64,000 bases of DNA from Azadirachta indica. Taxonomy: Eukaryota; Streptophyta; Magnoliopsida; Sapindales; Meliaceae. A program made the position numbers and the translations under genes. Every line of letters starts with the position of its first letter. Position 1 is the stretch's first letter. The stretch spans positions 3,982,871 through 4,046,870 of the forward strand of contig CM040451.1 in NCBI GenBank assembly GCA_022749755.1. Reading direction: 5' to 3'. The notes below the pieces were generated by a model. The model searched no databases. It saw only the letters and a program-made list of their open reading frames with translations, and was not told the origin of the DNA. Positions 59,243-64,000 of this stretch are shown here, piece after piece.

Positions 59243-60660
59243 TCTAGGAAGAAAATGGTTTGATGATTAAGATTGATGATGATGACATTAAAGAAGTTGA
59301 TGCTGATAGGTATACTGATATATTAGATAAAAATGATAATTTATTAGATTACAATAATGAGGATGATGAAGATTTTGCTGCTAGTGATGAAAAAGATGCT
59401 GATGCTATAAGCATGATGCAAAAGGACTTGAAAGGCAGATTGTCAAGGAGGCCTTAATTTTGCCATAGATAGATAAAGAAAATAAAAGTATTAGGTTCAC
59501 TACTCAGTATATAAGACTAGGTTATGCATAGAGGATTCATGCATCACTCTTGGTTAACAAAGTCTCATTTATGATCAAGAGTATCAATGAACCACATACT
59601 TGTAAGGGGCTATTCAAGAATCCAAAAGTCAGCAATTCATAGGTTGTTGAAAAGTTGTTCAACACCATTAAAAACAATAATGGAATCGGCATTGATGTCA
59701 TTGCAACAAAGTTATGCACAAGGTTTTGCACTAAAACTATGAAGAAAAGGTCGTACAAAGTTAGGAAAACGGTTTCAAACATACTAGCTACTAACTTTGC
59801 AAAACCATATGCAAGATTACAAGATTATGTTAACATTCTGCTCATGAAGAATAAAGGATCAACAATGAAGATTCAACAAGAGTTTGCCACTAGAGAGACT
59901 CGTTTTCAAAGATTATTTGTAAGTTATGATGCTATGCAGAAGATAGTTATACACGGTTGTAGGAGATTTATTGGTGTTGATGGTTGTCATCTCAATATAT
60001 GCTATGGTAGAGTGTTGCTCTCAGCTGTTGCCATAGGTTCAAATAATGGGATACTCCAATTAACTTTCTGCATTTATGAAGAAGAAAACAAAGAAAGTTG
60101 GGGCTGGTTTCTAAGATTGCTTAAGAAGCATATGGGATTAAGGATGGAATGACAATTACCATCATGTCAGATAGATAGAAGAGGATTATTGCAGCTTTCA
60201 ATGAGCAGATGCCATAAGAATCGATTAGGTACTGTATTCAGCATATTTTTTCCAATTTCTACAAGATATTCTCGAATAAAACATTTAGGCCATTGTTTTG
60301 GACAGCAACGAGAATAGTAAATAAAGTAGACATTGACATTGCAATGAACTGCATAAAGGATATAGATCTAAATGCACACAAATAATTGATCAATAATGAT
60401 CCACAAACTTGGTCTTGCCACACGTTCCATTTTTTCTTTAAGACAAACCATGTCAATAATAACATGACTGAATCATCGAATACATGCCTATTTGAGTATA
60501 GAAAGAGACCAATCATTGAGTTAATAGAGTTCATTTGATTAAAGATGATGAAAAGATTGATCAAAAGAAAGAAAAAGCTCAACAATGGGATACTAACCTA
60601 CCTCCAAGATTCACAAAAAGCTTAGCAAGATTGCCAAGTTTGCCCATTAACAAAAGATAT
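59243..60660 (+). pseudogene. MULE transposase relic
   Basis: An acidic leader (59260-59457) ends in QKDLKGRLSRRP. After a break, 59655-60152 encodes RFIGVDGCHLNICYGRVLLS, AVAIGSNNGILQLTFCIYEEE and NKESWGWFLRLLKKHMG, the first part of the MULE catalytic domain including the DG.H motif. It stops after about 165 residues. Decayed downstream pieces include LPPRFTKSLAR near 60600. The DNA-binding part before 59655 is partly readable (TSLMIKSINEPHTCKGLFKN). It is close in sequence to the relic at 54.8-57 kb. Confidence 0.8.
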
Positions 60661-60699
60661 ATGCATTGTTCTTTTCCATTTTTGTCTGAATATGCATTT

Positions 60700-62460
60700 T
60701 CTCTTTCGCTATACGTAATGTTATTTTAACTTATTGGTTTCAAGCATTTTTAGGAATTAGTGGTTTAACTCAAGCTAGGGGAAGGCCGAACAAGAGACTT
60801 GATCCTACCTAACATTGTTCTTCCTAATTTATTCTAGCACCAAAAGCAGGTATATATACATGCAATTACCTTTTTTTCATATATTACTTAATAGATAAAT
60901 ATTGTTAACTCAGTAGTGTTCAATATTAGAACAAGCACCAAGAAGGAAGAGAAGAATCACCAAAGCTTCTTCATCAAACTATCTAAGTTCTCAGTCTCAT
61001 CACCATGAGAGTGAGGCTAACATCTAAGTGTAATATACACAACAAAAGATAAATGCAATGTGGTTCAAACACTGACAATATTATTTGGGTGTTTTTGATT
61101 TAGATTTAGTTTCAAATTATTAATAATTTCCTTTTTCCTTTAAAGCTCAGCAAGATATTTCTGATACAATAGCCACTAAACAAGCTTTTTGATCGAATAC
61201 CATATATCATGAAGATGCAAAGCATAGACATTTAGTCAAGGTTATTGTTTATTTTTTTGTTGGTTCAAGTTTTTGACTTGGCTAGTAAAATAGCATTGTG
61301 TGCATGGGAGTTGTGTCTAAACTCAAAAACTTACTATAATGCAAACTTTGAAATGTGTTGGAGACAATGCATGCACATGCGTACTGGTAAAGACTCATAT
61401 ATATGTATTTTTTGTAATTATTTTGGTGTTGTGGAGTATAAACAATTTTTGCTGTATTAGAATATGATTTTATATTTTCCTCGATGAACACATCTTATTC
61501 CCTTATTTCTTCAATGTTCTTATGATATTACACATGTTTATTATTGTCTGGCTATCTCTCCAAAGCAGCAACAATACATATACACATAACAGCACCGTAA
61601 TTAGAAATAACGTCCAATAAATCATTGTTACTTTACTTTCAATTCTCACTAAGATTTTTTGTTCAAATAAAGGCACATTTGCTTTCTGACTTTCTTTGTC
61701 TGGGAGTTCATTGCTTAAATTTGTGTTGGAACTTGGCTAGCATTCATTCTCCTCTTTCTTAGGCTTCCAGAATATGAAATACTTGCACTTATCTTGATCG
61801 CAAAAGAAATATAATTTGCTGGGACCTTTTTGTCATATCCTGATATTTTAATTACAACCTTTTCACTATATCCTGTTTGTAAACTTTATAAGCCCTCCAT
61901 TTGTATTATCATTGTTAGCACCTCAAATAACTGCTCTTGTGATGGCTTCCAAAATTGAAAAAACTTGCATCTTCGCTCTTGCAAACAAAAATAGTAAAGC
62001 TTATTATGATTTCTTCTATTTTCAGATATCTTTACTCCAGCCTTTTGCTCACATTCACAATATTTATTTTTCAATGTCATTTAATCCTCCATTGATATGC
62101 ATGCCTTCACTTGACATTACTATCATCTTTTTTGTTGATCTCTGAATGTGTTGATGATATTGCTAGCTCTAAGAATTTATGGTGATGTAAATGAAAGCTT
62201 TTTGAATTGCTAATAGTGAGAGAACAGTCTGTGAGGAGTGTTATGATGTGTTGGTAATCCTTGTAGGTGCTACTTCTTATATGTATTGTCCATTTTTTAC
62301 CATTAGAAAGTTTTTGTTAGAGTGCTTCTAATCATTGCAAATTTTCAATTTTGCTTTCATAGAAGACAAAATATATTTTTGTCTTTTTACTAATTATATG
62401 CAAGGACAATATGATAAACTACTATTTATTAATTTAAATAACATAAATCTTTAACCAAGG
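60700..62460. other. 3' interior of the second MULE, no gene
   Basis: Non-coding A/T-rich sequence with small random frames only. No host gene fragment was recognised. Confidence 0.45.
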
Positions 62461-62464
62461 CCCA

Positions 62465-62828
62465 CAAGTTAGTCGTCAAGGTTATCATGGTAAATGTGCT
62501 TCAAATGGTTATTTTTAGCAGAGACAAGGCTAACGATGGGGTATAAAGAGCCATTTTAAAAACTCAGAAAGAGTTAGGTAATTAAACAAAATCATAAGGG
62601 GGTGATGGCCATTTTCCCTAGTCTTAAATAATAGTACACTAAGTCTCGAGGCTATCTTAAGCTTGACATATATGGATTTTATATACATCCCTGGTCGTTC
62701 GATGCTGGGACCTGCTTCTACGCTCCAAAATCTACTTTTTTTTATGGAATATTTAATGAATAGCCTACTATATTTTTTTATAATAATAAATGATTATATA
62801 ATTTGTCCTTTATGATAAATAGATCCCA
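62465..62828. repeat. Copy of the 22.6-23.0 kb repeat
   Basis: It overlaps the right MULE terminus and continues about 210 bp beyond it with homology to 22790-23020 (GGCTATCTTAAGCTTGACAT, GGTCGTTCGATG, TTTATGATAAATAGATCCC). Confidence 0.6.
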
Positions 62829-63060
62829 GTTCTTTACTATATTTTAATACTGAGGACTTATTCTTTATAATGACTAAATTATCTCTCTTTTGTTATTCTT
62901 TAAGAAATTAGGGGCCTAAAAGATTTTTGAATAACAAATGTTAGTTGATTACAAGATCACTATTTTATTTGAATTATTTTCAGAAAATTGTCAATCACTT
63001 TAGTTTTATAAATAAATATGAAAACTATATTATAGGATTATTGAAGTAAAATAATTATTT

Positions 63061-63202
63061 TAAACAGTTTAACTTTTAAAAATTTAAAATTTGAACTTTT
63101 TGTTATAAAAGTAAAATATTTTTAATTATTTTAAATAGTTTAACTTGTAAAAATTTAAAATTTGAACTTTTTGTTATAAAAGTAAAAATATTTTTAATTT
63201 TA
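63061..63202. repeat. 71-bp tandem duplication
   Basis: Copies 63061-63131 and 63132-63202 differ at only a few bases (TAAACAGTTTAAC versus TAAATAGTTTAAC). Confidence 0.85.
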
Positions 63203-63223
63203 ATAAAAAATATTTTCAAATTT

Positions 63224-63612
63224 AAATGACCAATTTAGTAGAAAATTGTCATTAGTGGACATTAAGAAAGAAGCTAGCTCACACCAACCAGAAAGAGAAA
63301 TAAATAAATAGGTCCATAATATAACTACCAACCTAAAAACAAAGAGCTTATTAAAAAGCAAATAATATTTATTTAGAGATGAAAATTTAAATAAATACAA
63401 ATACTTTTTTTACATTATTCGTATAACACAAATAATATTCATTTATTAGTTTTACCAATTTTTTAAAGTCGAATATGATGAATTTATTTAGACACCATTA
63501 TTAATTTAAATGCTATTCATTTAACTATTCATTTGAACATAATTATTTTGTAAAAGGGCTCACTTTCTTCTTCTGTCTTGTACAATACTCCCCACTCCAA
63601 TATATCTTTTAG
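63224..63612. repeat. Copy of the 26.3-26.7 kb repeat
   Basis: Direct-orientation match to 26288-26680. It shares TAGTAGAAAATTGTCATTAG and ends GCTCACTTTCTTCTTC. Confidence 0.6.
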
Positions 63613-64000
63613 GTGCATTTGATAGGACGTATTAGACTGTATTGAACAATAATAAAGTGAATTAGAATGAATAGTAATAGATTGTATAAAATAAAATTTA
63701 ATACAGTACTATGTCTGATGTAAGATTGTATTATAATATATTAATTATACAAAATAATTATTTTAAATTAATTAATTATTAATTATTATTTTTAGTTAAT
63801 AATTAAATAATTTAAAATTTTATTATTTTTTTAAAATTTTTTTTAAAAATTACTTTTTAAAAAAATAAATAAAAATAGTACAATATGCGCTTAAGCTAGG
63901 GGGAGGGGCGGGTCAAGTTTGAGGGGTGTAAACTGTATTATTTTTAGTTTTTATACAATTCAATCCCTCCACCAAATACTAGATAAAAAAATTTTGTCCC
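63612..64000. mobile_element. hAT-like MITE, copy 2, cut by the window end
   Basis: It begins GGTGCATTTG like the 50118 element and ends at the window edge within a block (CCACCAAATACTAGATAAAA) that matches about 50703-50725. About 20-60 bp should remain beyond the window. Confidence 0.5.

Larger units (their letters stand above)
58601..62616. mobile_element. Second, decayed MULE
   Basis: The left arm at 58601-58740 (GAAAATGCCCATCGCCCCCC) and right arm at about 62465-62616 (complement GAAAATGGCCATCACCCCC) are inverted repeats of about 150 bp. It encloses a MULE transposase relic. No target duplication could be recognised, which suggests an older insertion. Confidence 0.7.

Noticed and set aside
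1..64000. tRNA, rRNA, CRISPR arrays, bacterial operons or integrated virus
   Set aside because: No cloverleaf-like, rRNA-like or regularly spaced repeat structure was seen, and no viral coat, movement or replication domain. All reverse transcriptases belong to copia, gypsy or LINE elements.

Overview
The window is nuclear DNA of a flowering plant, most likely a eudicot. It is very AT-rich, its genes are split by GT-AG introns, and it carries a plant-specific cysteine-rich receptor-like kinase (CRK) family, a plant copalyl-diphosphate-synthase-type diterpene cyclase, and typical plant Ty1/copia, Ty3/gypsy, LINE, Mutator-like (MULE) and MITE or foldback elements. I cannot name the species.

0-22 kb: a CRK cluster cut up by retroelements. 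CRK1 (498-3466, +) keeps all seven exons and its promoter, but it has a one-base deletion in a G run in exon 1 and lacks two core kinase residues (HRD is HCD, DFG is NFG). CRK3 (9103-9849, -) is a relic. CRK2 (20003-21100, -) is an intact secreted or anchored ectodomain gene with no kinase. It shares about 500 bp of promoter with CRK1 in inverted orientation. Between CRK3 and CRK2 lie a 5' copia half-element (10191-13803, +) and a gypsy element in the opposite orientation (13804 to about 19230, -), fused head to head through broken pol genes.

22-39 kb: no convincing host genes. It holds MULE-type termini, a TIR element (25104-25965), a 136-bp tandem duplication, and a long array of degenerate direct repeats (about 27.5-37.6 kb) interrupted by a 5'-truncated LINE with an RNase H domain (31090-34012, -).

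39-50 kb: the main intact gene, a 15-exon class II diterpene synthase (39177-49592, -) with a predicted product of 818 aa. All exons join in frame. The class II DIDD motif is intact, but the His/Asn pair typical of gibberellin-pathway ent-CPS is Phe/Ser, and the nearby His linked to Mg2+ regulation is Gln. This points to specialised diterpenoid metabolism with an altered product. A 63-bp tandem duplication lies just upstream of its TATA box.

50-64 kb: a hAT-like MITE, a 1.2-kb foldback, a nested MULE pair with a perfect 10-bp target-site duplication (52200-58386 outer, about 53557-58221 inner) carrying a dead MuDR transposase, a second decayed MULE (58601-62616), and a segment also present near 22.6 and 26.3 kb. 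Coordinates of repeats without clear termini are approximate. All similarity statements come from reading the sequence by eye.
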